Positions 26,792 through 35,168 of a stretch of 64,000 bases of DNA are shown in pieces. The notes beneath the pieces were generated by a model that saw only the letters and a program-made list of their open reading frames with translations, was not told the origin of the DNA and ran no database searches. A program made the position numbers and the translations under genes. Source of the DNA: Amylibacter sp. IMCC11727. Its GTDB lineage: Bacteria > Pseudomonadota > Alphaproteobacteria > Rhodobacterales > Rhodobacteraceae. The first letter of the stretch is position 1. Every line of letters begins with the position of its first letter. The stretch is taken from contig NZ_CP122960.1 of assembly GCF_029854195.1 (NCBI RefSeq), forward strand, positions 1,122,001-1,186,000, given 5' to 3'.

Positions 26792-27571
26792 ATGACAGCA
26801 GAACCGACAACATTGGGCGAAAAGCTCGCGCAGCTTGCGCCCAAGGAACAGGCGCCTGTGATGGTGAAAATGCACCCGATACAACGGGTGGCAAATTGGG
26901 TATTTTTGGCCGTGTTCGGAGCGGCAATTTTTTGGTATTCTGTGCAGCCTGTTATGGACCTTTGGATCCTGCTTGGGGCCGTAGTGGTGTGGGTAGGTTT
27001 GGCGTGGTTGCTGTTTCGTCCCAAAACCGCGCAACGCAGTCGCGCTGCGGCTGTTGATCGCCATTTCCTGTTGGCGGGGGATCGTCAGGGGGTCATGGTT
27101 GATTTGAGTCTGCGCGAGAGAACAGCGGTGATAGACGGGAGCAATATCTATCACTTTGGCCACCAAAACCAATTGGATGCACAGGTTTTGGGTATGATTG
27201 CGGATCAGCTGCGTGCGCAAAAATTTCGCATTGTTTGTTTTTTCGACGCGAGCATTTTTTACACCTTATCCGAGCATGGCGCATTTTTAGACCGTGAGCC
27301 GCATTCATGGGACTTGCTGTGCGATATTTTCGGACTGAACCAACACGAGATTTATGTGGTGCCAAGCGGGGTGCAGGCGGACAAGTTCATCCTGAGTTGT
27401 TTGCGGCATTTACCAAAGGCAGTGGCTGTTACCAACGATCAGTTTCGGGATTACACCAAGACGTATTCGGATGTGATGAAGGGCGATGAGTGGCGCAAAG
27501 GGATTTTCATTTCAAAGAATGAAATCAAAATGCACAAACATCGGTTCAAAGAGCCACTTTTTCTGGCCTAG
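26792..27571 (+). CDS. Membrane-anchored NYN/Zc3h12a-like nuclease domain protein
   Basis: 259 residues. Two hydrophobic segments (about 34-52 and 55-74) form an N-terminal hairpin anchor; the C-terminal part (about 110-250) is a PIN-like NYN domain of the Zc3h12a (Regnase) type: VIDGSNIYHFG with D115 and N117, VCFFDASIFY, and VTNDQFRDY. These acidic residues bind a metal for RNA cleavage in the family. The positive KMHKHRFK tail may contact RNA. It faces the L,D-transpeptidase gene, overlapping its end by four bases. Target unknown. Confidence 0.75.
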   Translation: MTAEPTTLGEKLAQLAPKEQAPVMVKMHPIQRVANWVFLAVFGAAIFWYSVQPVMDLWILLGAVVVWVGLAWLLFRPKTAQRSRAAAVDRHFLLAGDRQGVMVDLSLRERTAVIDGSNIYHFGHQNQLDAQVLGMIADQLRAQKFRIVCFFDASIFYTLSEHGAFLDREPHSWDLLCDIFGLNQHEIYVVPSGVQADKFILSCLRHLPKAVAVTNDQFRDYTKTYSDVMKGDEWRKGIFISKNEIKMHKHRFKEPLFLA

Positions 27572-28185
27572 CTTTTAACATCCGACCCAATCGGTTTTTT
27601 CGGGTAGATGCCTTTGGGGTGCAGGATGACTTTGGTGTCCATGGCGGTACGGTTGTATAAATCGACCGCGTGCAGGTTCACCAATCGGGCGCAGCCGTTG
27701 GACACGTCTTTGCCGATTGTGTTGGGCTTGTTTGTGCCATGCAGGCGCAAAAAGCTGTCGCCGCCATTGGGGTAGAACAGGTAAAGCGCACGCGCGCCAA
27801 GGGGATTATTCGGGCCACCTGGCATGCCGTCTTCGAACCGTTTGTAGGATTTTGGGGATCGTTTGATCATATCCTGCGTCGGGGTCCAGCTGGGCCATTC
27901 TTTTTTGGCTTTCACATAAAACGTACCGCTTTCGTACAGGCCATCGCGGCCCACGCCCACATAGTACCGGATTGCCTTGTTCTTTTCGATGGTCAGGTAC
28001 AGCGAATAATGATCGGGAACCACGTGGATTTCGTTTTCATTGCCACCTTTGATGCGCACCACTTTGGGTGCAAGGATATCGGGGATTGGCGGTTCCTTGG
28101 CGATGGTGCTGTCAAAGGCACGCGCAATGTTTGGTGCAAACAGGCCAGCGGCTGTTGCGGACACGATGAAGTCACGTCGTTTCAT
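27568..28185 (-). CDS. L,D-transpeptidase (YkuD domain), exported
   Basis: 205 residues with a twin-arginine-like signal (MKRRDFIVSATAAGLFAPNI). The YkuD catalytic signature is present as LRLHGTNKPNTIGKD then VSNGCARL, with H149 and nucleophile C165. The family crosslinks peptidoglycan stems (3-3 links) or attaches lipoproteins to them in the periplasm. It ends convergently with the NYN gene (4-bp overlap). Confidence 0.92.
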   Translation of the reverse strand: MKRRDFIVSATAAGLFAPNIARAFDSTIAKEPPIPDILAPKVVRIKGGNENEIHVVPDHYSLYLTIEKNKAIRYYVGVGRDGLYESGTFYVKAKKEWPSWTPTQDMIKRSPKSYKRFEDGMPGGPNNPLGARALYLFYPNGGDSFLRLHGTNKPNTIGKDVSNGCARLVNLHAVDLYNRTAMDTKVILHPKGIYPKKPIGSDVKS

Positions 28186-28327
28186 TATTGTTTTTCCCCT
28201 TAATAACTTTTGAAAAGCCTAGCGCATTGGCTGGAATTATTTAACCTCTTTTTCATCGCAATGTCGTGAGGATAGGGTATCAGAGGTAGGCGAGATTGCT
28301 TTGCGACTAAATCTGGAAGGGAAAGAG

Positions 28328-28825
28328 ATGAGAATTGTTCGAACCATTGGCGTGGTCGCGGCAATATTCTGTGCCTTGGCAAGTGGTGCAATGGCGCAAA
28401 CCGTGCAGGCCGGGTTCAACGATGAGGATATCACTTGGGTCGATTTCCAAAACGGTTTGGAACGCGCCCGATCAGAATGCAAACCTGTGTTTGTGCTGTT
28501 TCACACGGATTGGTGCCCCCATTGCAAACGGTATCGGGCCGCGTTCAAAGAACCTTCGATTGTGGAATTGTCCAAGGATTTCGTGTTTGTGATTGTGGAT
28601 CGGGACCATGAGGAAGCGATCAATGATCGATATGCGCCAGAAGGTGGATATGTACCACGATCTGTGATGTTGAACGGGGCAGGGGTTTTGCAAACCCAAA
28701 TTTCAGGGCCAAGAACGGATTACAAGTATTTCTTGGACCCTGATAATTACCGCGAACTGGAAGGGTTTTTGACCCGTGCAAAAGCAGAGTTTGATCCCGC
28801 ACACTGCGATTTCAAACCTGTGTAG
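28328..28825 (+). CDS. Periplasmic thioredoxin-fold protein
   Basis: 165 residues from ATG 28328, preceded by GGGAAAGAG. A signal peptide (MRIVRTIGVVAAIFCALASG, cleaved after AMA) leads to a thioredoxin-like domain with the redox pair C63-P-H-C66 in FHTDWCPHCKRY. It is probably a periplasmic disulfide reductase or isomerase. A cysteine near the C-terminus (DPAHCDFKPV) is extra. It ends 11 bp from hpaD but in convergent orientation, so it is not part of the hpa operon. Confidence 0.85.
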   Translation: MRIVRTIGVVAAIFCALASGAMAQTVQAGFNDEDITWVDFQNGLERARSECKPVFVLFHTDWCPHCKRYRAAFKEPSIVELSKDFVFVIVDRDHEEAINDRYAPEGGYVPRSVMLNGAGVLQTQISGPRTDYKYFLDPDNYRELEGFLTRAKAEFDPAHCDFKPV

Positions 28826-28836
28826 CTTGCGTGGAT

Positions 28837-29817
28837 TTAAGGCGCGATGATTGGCTGGGCCTTTAGATCAGAATCGCGTGTTGGCACATCTTTAAAGGTT
28901 GAGCCGTGTTCAAACCAACTGCGCGGGGCGGCGGCGCCCCAGAGGGTTTGGCGTTGGGGGTCTTTGAGGTCCCAATTGATCGGTTCGTGATCGGGATCAA
29001 CGGTTTGATAATCTGAACAATAGATTTCCGTGCGATGTCCATCAGGGCAGAGAATGTACAAGAAAAACGCGTTTGATATGCCGTGGCGGCCTGGTCCGCG
29101 TTCGATATTTGCAACGTAACCCGTAGTGGCCATCAGATCGAGCAGGTCGATAATGTTCAGCGGTGTGGGAACCCAGAAGGCCAGATGGTGCAGACGCGGG
29201 CCTGTTCCGTTGGTGAAGGCCACATCGTGAACGCCCCCTTTTCGGTGCATCCAAGCAGCCCAATTTCGGCCCGTTTCCGCATCAGACGTGTGTTCAGTGA
29301 CGCGAAAGCCCATGTCGTTCCAGAACGCGATGGAGGCATCCACATCGGGAGAGAAATAGTTGAAATGGTCGATGCGCAGCGGTTTGACGCCATTGTAGAG
29401 TTTGTATTTCTGATGGATCGACGGCAGGCGTTCCATTTTGTGATAAAATTCAATCGGCATACCCATGTTATCGCGTGTGCGCAGGGTGCGGCCTTGGTGG
29501 GGGCGGGTGATCCATTCGGTGGGCAGGCCCTTTGATTTAAAAAAGGTTTCAGCGCGGTCGAGGTCTTCTTCGTCGTAGACTTTGAATCCGCAAACGTTCA
29601 CGCAGGGTGTGTCGCCTTTCATCAGGATGACGCAATGGTGGCCGCGTTCTTCCATCGCACGCAAATAGATGTGGGTGGAATCTTCGTAGGTGATTTGTAG
29701 GCCGAGCGTGTCCACATAGAACGCTTTGGATTGCGCGAGGTCGGTGACAACCAGTTCGATGTGGGACAGGCGGATGATGTTGAAATCGGGATAGAGGTTT
29801 GGTGCGGGAAGAGCCAT
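28837..29817 (-). CDS. hpaD: 3,4-dihydroxyphenylacetate 2,3-dioxygenase
   Basis: 326-residue type I extradiol dioxygenase of the vicinal-oxygen-chelate fold, opening the homoprotocatechuate ring. Two repeated domains are seen (starting LSHIELVVTDL and LRIDHFNYFSPDV). The metal set is H151, H210 or H211 (RLHHLAFWV) and E264 (RTEIY), as in the Brevibacterium and Arthrobacter enzymes. It follows hpaE with only two bases between, and its ribosome site GGAGG lies across the hpaE stop. The hpa neighbours support this substrate over catechol. Confidence 0.92.
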   Translation of the reverse strand: MALPAPNLYPDFNIIRLSHIELVVTDLAQSKAFYVDTLGLQITYEDSTHIYLRAMEERGHHCVILMKGDTPCVNVCGFKVYDEEDLDRAETFFKSKGLPTEWITRPHQGRTLRTRDNMGMPIEFYHKMERLPSIHQKYKLYNGVKPLRIDHFNYFSPDVDASIAFWNDMGFRVTEHTSDAETGRNWAAWMHRKGGVHDVAFTNGTGPRLHHLAFWVPTPLNIIDLLDLMATTGYVANIERGPGRHGISNAFFLYILCPDGHRTEIYCSDYQTVDPDHEPINWDLKDPQRQTLWGAAAPRSWFEHGSTFKDVPTRDSDLKAQPIIAP

Positions 29818-29819
29818 GT

Positions 29820-31337
29820 TCAGCCTCCGAGTTTTGGGATTTTGTGATCGGACATGGCAAAGGCGATGTTTTTGGTTTCCATGTAAAAATCAAAAGACCA
29901 ATCGCCGCCGTCGCGGCCAATGCCACTGGCCTTAGCGCCGCCAAATGGGGCGGGCAGGTGGCGGGTGTTTTCGGAATTAACCCAGATCATACCTGCCTCT
30001 AGCGCATCGGAGAAGCGCAAGGCGCGGGTGACGTCGGAGGTCCAGATGTAGCCTGTGAGTCCGTATTCCGTGTCGTTCGCCATGTCGAGCGCGTGAGCTT
30101 CGTCCGTGAAAGGGATGGCCGTGAGGACGGGGCCGAAGATTTCTTCGCGTGCGATGCGCATGTCGTTGGTGGCGTTGGTAAACAGAGTTGGTGCGATGTA
30201 GCAGCCTTTGCCGAGGCCATCGGGTTTGAAACCGCCTGCGGCGATCGTTGCGCCTTCTTCGGTGGCCAGGTTGATATAGCTGTTCACCTTATCTTCATGC
30301 ACGGGATGGATGAGGGGGCCGACGGTTGTGTTTGGATCAAGCGGATGGCCAACGGTGATGTTCTTGGCTTTTTTCGCGACTTTGGCGGTGAAATCGTCAT
30401 AGATGCTTTCGTGCACTAACAAGCGCGAGCTGGAGGTACAGCGTTCGCCGTTGAGCGAATAGATCATGAACACGGCAGCGTCTGCAGCGCGTTCCAAGTC
30501 GGCGTCGGGAAAGACGATGACGGGGTTTTTGCCACCGAGTTCAAAGTGGAAGCGTTTGAGCGTGGCAGAGGCTTGGCGCATGATGTGGGAGCCTGTGGCC
30601 CCTTCACCGACAAAGCCTATGGCCTTGATCGCGGGGTGTTCGGTGAGGGCCTTACCTGCGTCTTCGCCCATGCCGTTTACGAGATTCCACACACCTGGTG
30701 GCAAGCCGGCCTCTTCGGCGATTTCGATGAGCAGGCGGGCGGTGAGGGGGGAGAATTCGGCGGGTTTGTGAACCACAGTGCAACCGCAGGCAATCGCGGG
30801 AGCGATTTTCCAAGTGGAGAGCATGAAGGGCGTGTTCCACGGGGTGATGATGCCAACGGGGCCAATGGGTTTGCGGCTGGTCACGTTGAGTTGGTTCGGG
30901 GCGTAAAGGGATTTGCCGTCGCGGGCTTCGACCGCCTTGTCGGCGAAAAAGCGAAAATTCACGGCGGAGCGGATCGCGGCCTTTGACATGAAGCGCAGGG
31001 CTTGGCCTGTGTCCATACATTCGGTGAAAGCGATTTCTTCGGCGCGGGCTTCGATGCCATCTGCGATGCGGTGCAGAATGGCGGCGCGGTCTTTGGGATC
31101 GGTTTCAGACCAGCCTTTGAATGCGGCAGCGGCGGCCTGTGCGGCCTTGTCGATATCAGAGGCTTTGCCGTGGGCGACTTCTGCCAATGGCTGTAAATCC
31201 ACGGGGGAGATGGTTGTGAAGGTTTCACCATCATCTGCTGGCACAGCTTGCCCGTTGATGTGGTTTAACACGCCGTTTTGGGCAAAGCGGGCGAGGTATT
31301 TTTCGGCCCTTTTGAGATTGGTTTTCAAATCAGACAT
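29820..31337 (-). CDS. hpaE: 5-carboxymethyl-2-hydroxymuconate semialdehyde dehydrogenase
   Basis: 505 residues from ATG 31337 (the frame extends to 31364, but GAAAGAT precedes this ATG). NAD-dependent aldehyde dehydrogenase with GPVGIITPWNTPFMLSTWK (cofactor segment), catalytic glutamate FELGGKNPV and catalytic cysteine GERCTSSSRL. It oxidises the semialdehyde produced by HpaD. It lies between hpaF and hpaD in a tight operon. Homologues outside hpa clusters act on other aldehydes; the cluster gives the name. Confidence 0.92.
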   Translation of the reverse strand: MSDLKTNLKRAEKYLARFAQNGVLNHINGQAVPADDGETFTTISPVDLQPLAEVAHGKASDIDKAAQAAAAAFKGWSETDPKDRAAILHRIADGIEARAEEIAFTECMDTGQALRFMSKAAIRSAVNFRFFADKAVEARDGKSLYAPNQLNVTSRKPIGPVGIITPWNTPFMLSTWKIAPAIACGCTVVHKPAEFSPLTARLLIEIAEEAGLPPGVWNLVNGMGEDAGKALTEHPAIKAIGFVGEGATGSHIMRQASATLKRFHFELGGKNPVIVFPDADLERAADAAVFMIYSLNGERCTSSSRLLVHESIYDDFTAKVAKKAKNITVGHPLDPNTTVGPLIHPVHEDKVNSYINLATEEGATIAAGGFKPDGLGKGCYIAPTLFTNATNDMRIAREEIFGPVLTAIPFTDEAHALDMANDTEYGLTGYIWTSDVTRALRFSDALEAGMIWVNSENTRHLPAPFGGAKASGIGRDGGDWSFDFYMETKNIAFAMSDHKIPKLGG

Positions 31338-31347
31338 TTTTGATCTT

Positions 31348-31740
31348 TCACGTCTTTTGCGCACGAATGCGCGGATGAATGGCGTTTTTCTTCCAGCTGA
31401 AATCAGGGTCGATTTCGCGAATTTCCATGGTTAGAGCGAAGTGAGGTGTTTCAAACTGAGGGGCGAGGAAATCCGTTAATGCGGCCCAAATGTGATTTCC
31501 TGCCGCTTTTTTCGTATCTTCTGCGCGCCCTGCACCGATTGAAATAGTCAGATGGAGAAAGCCGTTTTGAGGTAACAGGTCCGCAACTGCATAAGCCGTT
31601 GATTTAAGGGCGCGAACCCGCAATGCGCCAAGTTCAAACATGCCTGTTTCCAAAGCAGCCGAGTGCAGGGCCACGCAAAGTTTTTCGTGGTTTATGACGC
31701 TGTCTAAATTGGCGGAGTATTCATAAGAAAGATGGGGCAT
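31348..31740 (-). CDS. hpaF: 5-carboxymethyl-2-hydroxymuconate isomerase
   Basis: 130-residue tautomerase-superfamily enzyme. Proline 2 (MPHLSYEYSANL) is the catalytic base after removal of the methionine; the core GFLHLTISIGAGRAEDTK and C-terminal MEIREIDPDFSWKKNAIH fit HpaF/HpcD. It isomerises the HpaE product. It is the first gene of hpaF-hpaE-hpaD, expressed away from hpaR with a palindromic operator 16 bp upstream of its start. Confidence 0.92.
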   Translation of the reverse strand: MPHLSYEYSANLDSVINHEKLCVALHSAALETGMFELGALRVRALKSTAYAVADLLPQNGFLHLTISIGAGRAEDTKKAAGNHIWAALTDFLAPQFETPHFALTMEIREIDPDFSWKKNAIHPRIRAQKT

Positions 31741-31755
31741 GGGTCCTCATTAATG

Positions 31756-31767
31756 TTAACACGTTAA
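31756..31767. promoter_or_regulatory. Candidate HpaR operator next to hpaF
   Basis: Perfect palindrome TTAACACGTTAA directly upstream of the hpaF start. It shares the TTAA-N4-TTAA form with the palindrome at 31914. Confidence 0.6.
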
Positions 31768-31913
31768 TTACATTTGTTGCGCAACAGAGTCAATATCGCT
31801 GTTGAAATGGGCGTCTTGCGGTTTTGGTGTCTCTCCGTTTTTGAGTATGAGGCTGCGGCTCGCTCTCCCTCAGGTTATGCAGAAGGACTTGCTATTCCAC
31901 TGAAAATCAATTT

Positions 31914-31929
31914 ATTTAATGTGTTAAAT
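31914..31929. promoter_or_regulatory. Candidate HpaR operator next to hpaR
   Basis: Perfect palindrome ATTTAATGTGTTAAAT, ending 27 bp before the hpaR GTG. It has the same TTAA-N4-TTAA core as the hpaF-side site, as expected for an autorepressing MarR protein. Confidence 0.6.
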
Positions 31930-31956
31930 GATTTCGGATGACCAAAGGGTATTGAA

Positions 31957-32415
31957 GTGACGGAGCAAACGACAAAGTCAGAAGAATTAGGGTTGATGCC
32001 CGTTGGCCGAACCCTTCCTATTTTGTTGGTCCGCGCCCGAGAAGTTTTGCTATCCCATTGGCGCGATGTGTTGACAGATATGGGGTTCACGGAACAACAG
32101 TGGCGCGTGTTGCGCGTTACAGCAGAGCTTGGCCCGCTTGATATCAGCAAACTGTCCGAAGAAACGGCCCTACATATGCCAAGTGTCACGCGGATTTTGC
32201 GCACGTTGGAAGAGGGCGGTTTTGTAAGCCGCCGCCGCGATGAAATGGACTCGCGGCGGTCTTGGATTGATGTGACCGACAAAACCCGCGAAAAAATGGC
32301 GCAAGCCGCGGTGCATTCGGATGTGATTTACAAAGAGATTGGCAGCAAGTTCGAAGCGGACAAGATGAACGATTTGATCAAGCTGCTGAATGAGTTCACC
32401 GAGATTCGCAAATAA
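31957..32415 (+). CDS. hpaR: MarR-family repressor HpaR
   Basis: 152 residues from GTG 31957. Winged helix of the MarR family: FTEQQWRVLRVTAELGPLDI, recognition segment ETALHMPSVTRILRTLEE and wing SRRRDEMDSRRSWIDVTD. HpaR represses the homoprotocatechuate genes until the aromatic substrate is present. It is transcribed divergently from hpaF-hpaE-hpaD, with a 216-bp gap that holds two matching palindromes. Confidence 0.92.
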   Translation: MTEQTTKSEELGLMPVGRTLPILLVRAREVLLSHWRDVLTDMGFTEQQWRVLRVTAELGPLDISKLSEETALHMPSVTRILRTLEEGGFVSRRRDEMDSRRSWIDVTDKTREKMAQAAVHSDVIYKEIGSKFEADKMNDLIKLLNEFTEIRK

Positions 32416-32524
32416 CAATTCTGCACGTTCGCTGTGTGATCTGTACTCTTGCACCAAACCGCGCTAGGTTCTGCGCAGTTAAAAAACTGTGGGCAAACCA
32501 CACGAGCGGCAGGCCATCCATCCT

Positions 32525-33364
32525 ATGACCAAGACATTGTTTCTGATCCGCGCTTTGCGATTTGATCCTGTTGCCGCGCAACTGGCTGATACATTGACTA
32601 AAGCAACGGGGCAAAAGGTTGTTTTTGTCTGTGATGAAAGCCGCGGTTCGACCGATACAGCAGGGTATGACAAGATTGCATTGACGCCCGGACGGTTGAA
32701 AACCCTTGGTTTGGCCAAAGCGCCTGATGATTGGGGCTGGTTTTGGGGCGATGTTTGTTATTACGCCGCTTTGGCGCGATATGCGGAATACGATTATTAC
32801 TGTTTGATAGAGTCCGATGTGTTTCTGTCAAAAGATGCGGCGGCACAATTTGTGGATCGGTTAAGCCGCCAACACGAAGACGCATTGGCCGTGCGGTTGG
32901 GCCCAATGGACGCGCCACAAAAGTATTCCCGCCCGTTAGAGTTTTTAGGGCTCGACCCGAAATGGGGCTGTATTTTTCCTGTGAGCCGCGTGCATCGCAG
33001 CGTGATCAGATCCATGTTGAAGCTGCGGAAACGATCCATTGAGCAAACCCCGAACGGGCGATTGAACGACGAAGGTGTGTTGGTTGGTGCGATCCAAGAG
33101 GGGGGTTATAGCCATGCCGCGCTCGATCAGATTTTGCCTGATGTGTTTCGCCCCAAGACCTTTGACACCAATCCCCCCCATTTGTTCGAACCACTGATGG
33201 ATGGGCCTGATCTGGGTCATGCGTTCCACCCTGTTGTACGTTTTGAAACGGTGATGGAGCGGATTGAAAACAAATACAAAAACTATGGTCGCCACAGGTT
33301 GCGTATGGTGCTGCGCGCAGCATCGCCCGACATGCGTGCAAAAATCGAAGCGGTGCTGGATTAA
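32525..33364 (+). CDS. Unassigned protein, possibly glycosyltransferase-like
   Basis: 279 residues from ATG 32525 (the frame runs to 32489). I do not recognise the family. The N-terminus (KTLFLIRALRFDPVA) looks like an alternating alpha/beta fold; CLIESDVFLS (about residue 95) resembles a DxD-like metal/nucleotide-sugar site, and GLDPKWGCIFPVSRVHRSVI follows, as in some GT-A enzymes. No signal peptide or membrane segment is seen. The gene stands alone between hpaR and a strong terminator. The glycosyltransferase idea is a guess. Confidence 0.6.
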   Translation: MTKTLFLIRALRFDPVAAQLADTLTKATGQKVVFVCDESRGSTDTAGYDKIALTPGRLKTLGLAKAPDDWGWFWGDVCYYAALARYAEYDYYCLIESDVFLSKDAAAQFVDRLSRQHEDALAVRLGPMDAPQKYSRPLEFLGLDPKWGCIFPVSRVHRSVIRSMLKLRKRSIEQTPNGRLNDEGVLVGAIQEGGYSHAALDQILPDVFRPKTFDTNPPHLFEPLMDGPDLGHAFHPVVRFETVMERIENKYKNYGRHRLRMVLRAASPDMRAKIEAVLD

Positions 33365-33380
33365 ATCAGAAGTCTTCGCC

Positions 33381-33425
33381 GAAACCACAAAAGCCGCAGC
33401 GTGTTGCTGCGGCTTTTGTGGTTTC
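33381..33425 (+). terminator. Very strong hairpin terminator (20-bp perfect stem)
   Basis: Arms 33381-33400 and 33406-33425 pair perfectly around loop GTGTT. It lies 16 bp after the stop of the preceding gene and five bases from the 3' CCA end of tRNA-Gly, so it may stop transcription from both sides. The stem itself contains the T-rich CTTTTGTGGTTTC. Confidence 0.85.
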
Positions 33426-33432
33426 GAATTGG

Positions 33433-33504
33433 AGCGGGCGATGAGATTCGAACTCACGACCCTAACCTTGGCAAGGTTATGCTCTACCCCTGAGCTACGC
33501 CCGC
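33433..33504 (-). tRNA. tRNA-Gly (anticodon GCC)
   Basis: Read on the minus strand: acceptor GCGGGCG pairing CGCCCGC, D-stem GCTC/GAGC, anticodon loop TTGCCAA with GCC, T-arm GTGAG-TTCGAAT-CTCAT, discriminator T. A CCA end is encoded (33430-33432). All stems pair. Confidence 0.97.
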
Positions 33505-33595
33505 GTCCTTTTCGTGAGGCCGTCTATAACGAGTTGGCAGCGCATAGGGCAAGGGGAAAATGCACATGAATTGCGAAAAAATTGGGTCTGGGTGA

Positions 33596-34426
33596 TTATG
33601 CGTCTGGCATGGCATCCGCAGAGGGCTGTACATCGTCTTCTGCAAGATCGAAATCTTCGGAGTGGGCGATGATTCCGTCAGCGGTTAACAAGATCACGCC
33701 ATAGGCGGCGGGTTCTGGTGTGGACAGCGACAGATCGGGGTTTTCCAGCGCGAGCGGCATCTGATGGCAGGTGCTTTTAACCACGGTGAAGCCGTGGCCA
33801 TGCCAACTGCCTGAAATGGTGCGATGCACGTGGCCGCAGATGAAATGCACGTCCACGCCCGCGGATTTCAGAACCTCGGCCATGCGGGTATCATCGCGCA
33901 TGCGGATTTGATCCATACCTGCGAAGCCGACTTTCATAGGGGGGTGATGAGCAAACAAAGCCACGTTTTGCCCCGCATCTTTGGCCTGTTGCAGCTGATC
34001 GGTGAGCCAAGCAAAGCGTTTGTCGCAATACTGGCCGAGATGCGCATAGCTGACGAAAGGGGGGCCGAATTGCGTATCAGTGGTCAGCACGCGGGTTGTG
34101 CCATAAACGAATGCGTCTTGGACAAAGCCGTTGTCATCTGTGCTGGCCCAGGGAAAGGCCGCCGTGAGGTTATCCCGTTGATCGTGATTGCCGCACATCA
34201 AAGTAACGGGAATAGGGCAATCGGCAATGATTTCGCCGACGCGGGCGTATTCTTCGGGTGTGCCAGAGTTTGTCAGGTCACCCATCAGAATCACACGTTC
34301 CGCATCAGGATGGTGAGCGATCGCATGGGCCAGCCCCCTTTTGAAGTTTTCAAATGGGTCGATTCCGATGATTGTCTGCCCTTCGGGCTTCATATGGATG
34401 TCGGTGAGGGCGAGGAGTTTGGTCAT
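33596..34426 (-). CDS. Metallophosphoesterase (CpdA-like, class III PDE)
   Basis: 276 residues from ATG 34426. It holds the full calcineurin-like motif set: LTDIHMKPEG, LMGDLTNSG, CGNHDQRDN, LFAHHPPM and CGHVHR. The layout matches class III cyclic-nucleotide phosphodiesterases and glycerophosphodiesterases, so cAMP hydrolysis is possible but unproven. No signal peptide, so it is cytoplasmic. It is a single gene with the tRNA downstream. Confidence 0.88.
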   Translation of the reverse strand: MTKLLALTDIHMKPEGQTIIGIDPFENFKRGLAHAIAHHPDAERVILMGDLTNSGTPEEYARVGEIIADCPIPVTLMCGNHDQRDNLTAAFPWASTDDNGFVQDAFVYGTTRVLTTDTQFGPPFVSYAHLGQYCDKRFAWLTDQLQQAKDAGQNVALFAHHPPMKVGFAGMDQIRMRDDTRMAEVLKSAGVDVHFICGHVHRTISGSWHGHGFTVVKSTCHQMPLALENPDLSLSTPEPAAYGVILLTADGIIAHSEDFDLAEDDVQPSADAMPDA

Positions 34427-34521
34427 AGCTTTGGCTCTGTAAGGATGGGCCAAATATACGGTGCAATGGGCGGATTCCTAGCGGAATTTCCTGCGTTTCA
34501 AAGCAGATATCCTGATCGGCG

Positions 34522-35094
34522 TTATTGTTGGATGGTTTGTTCTTTGTTCACAGGTTTCGCTGAATTGACCGTTTTGCGCCGTTTGGGTGGAGTGGCTTTG
34601 CGATTTCGCTTTGGTTTTGACTTTGACACAATGCGCACGGTCGGTGGGGTTTGCGACAGATACCGTTTGTTCACCCATCCTGTAACGGCTTGACCGTCTT
34701 TGAGGCCTTCGACTTGAACCCAGTATGTGTTGCGCGACACCACGGTTACTTTTTCGGCAAATGGCAGTTTTTCCAAAACGGCAAAATCTGTGCTTGGCCC
34801 TGCGCGCAGGTTCAACAACGACGCGGCAATGTAGGCATCGTTTTCCGTGGCTTTTGCGGGGGCTCCTGCGAGGGTGAAAGTGACGTTTTCTGGCTGTTCC
34901 GCAAGATCGCCCTGCGCGCCCACTGGGGCAGGGACGCCAAGGGCGGATTTGCTGGGGGATTTGTCCCAATCGGACACGGCTGTGATGGTATTTGAGAGGA
35001 CAGTTTTAACCGAACCGCCGTCTGGCGCATTCATGTAGATAGCTGCGGCAAAGGCAACGCTTAGGACAAAAACTGCTCTGAAAATACCGTACAA
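34522..35094 (-). CDS. Membrane-anchored bacterial SH3 (SH3b) protein
   Basis: 190 residues. A hydrophobic N-terminus (IFRAVFVLSVAFAAAIYM) acts as signal anchor; an acidic/proline-rich linker precedes an SH3b domain at about 90-148 (SLLNLRAGPSTDFAVLEKLP, VTGWVNKRYLS). The last 35 residues are strongly basic (KPKRNRKATPPKRRK). SH3b domains often bind cell wall; this one is probably periplasmic. It is flanked by the phosphoesterase and pyc in the same direction. Confidence 0.82.
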   Translation of the reverse strand: MYGIFRAVFVLSVAFAAAIYMNAPDGGSVKTVLSNTITAVSDWDKSPSKSALGVPAPVGAQGDLAEQPENVTFTLAGAPAKATENDAYIAASLLNLRAGPSTDFAVLEKLPFAEKVTVVSRNTYWVQVEGLKDGQAVTGWVNKRYLSQTPPTVRIVSKSKPKRNRKATPPKRRKTVNSAKPVNKEQTIQQ

Positions 35095-35168
35095 GACACC
35101 CCCCAGTCGTTGCTTTCAGGCTAACGACTGGAAAATGATTCGACCAGAGGTGGTGAAAATACGGGCGG

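Noticed and set aside
33381..33425. Possible operator or attachment site at the tRNA-Gly end
   Set aside because: The perfect 20-bp stem sits right after a gene end and fits a terminator; no integrase or duplicate of the tRNA end is seen.
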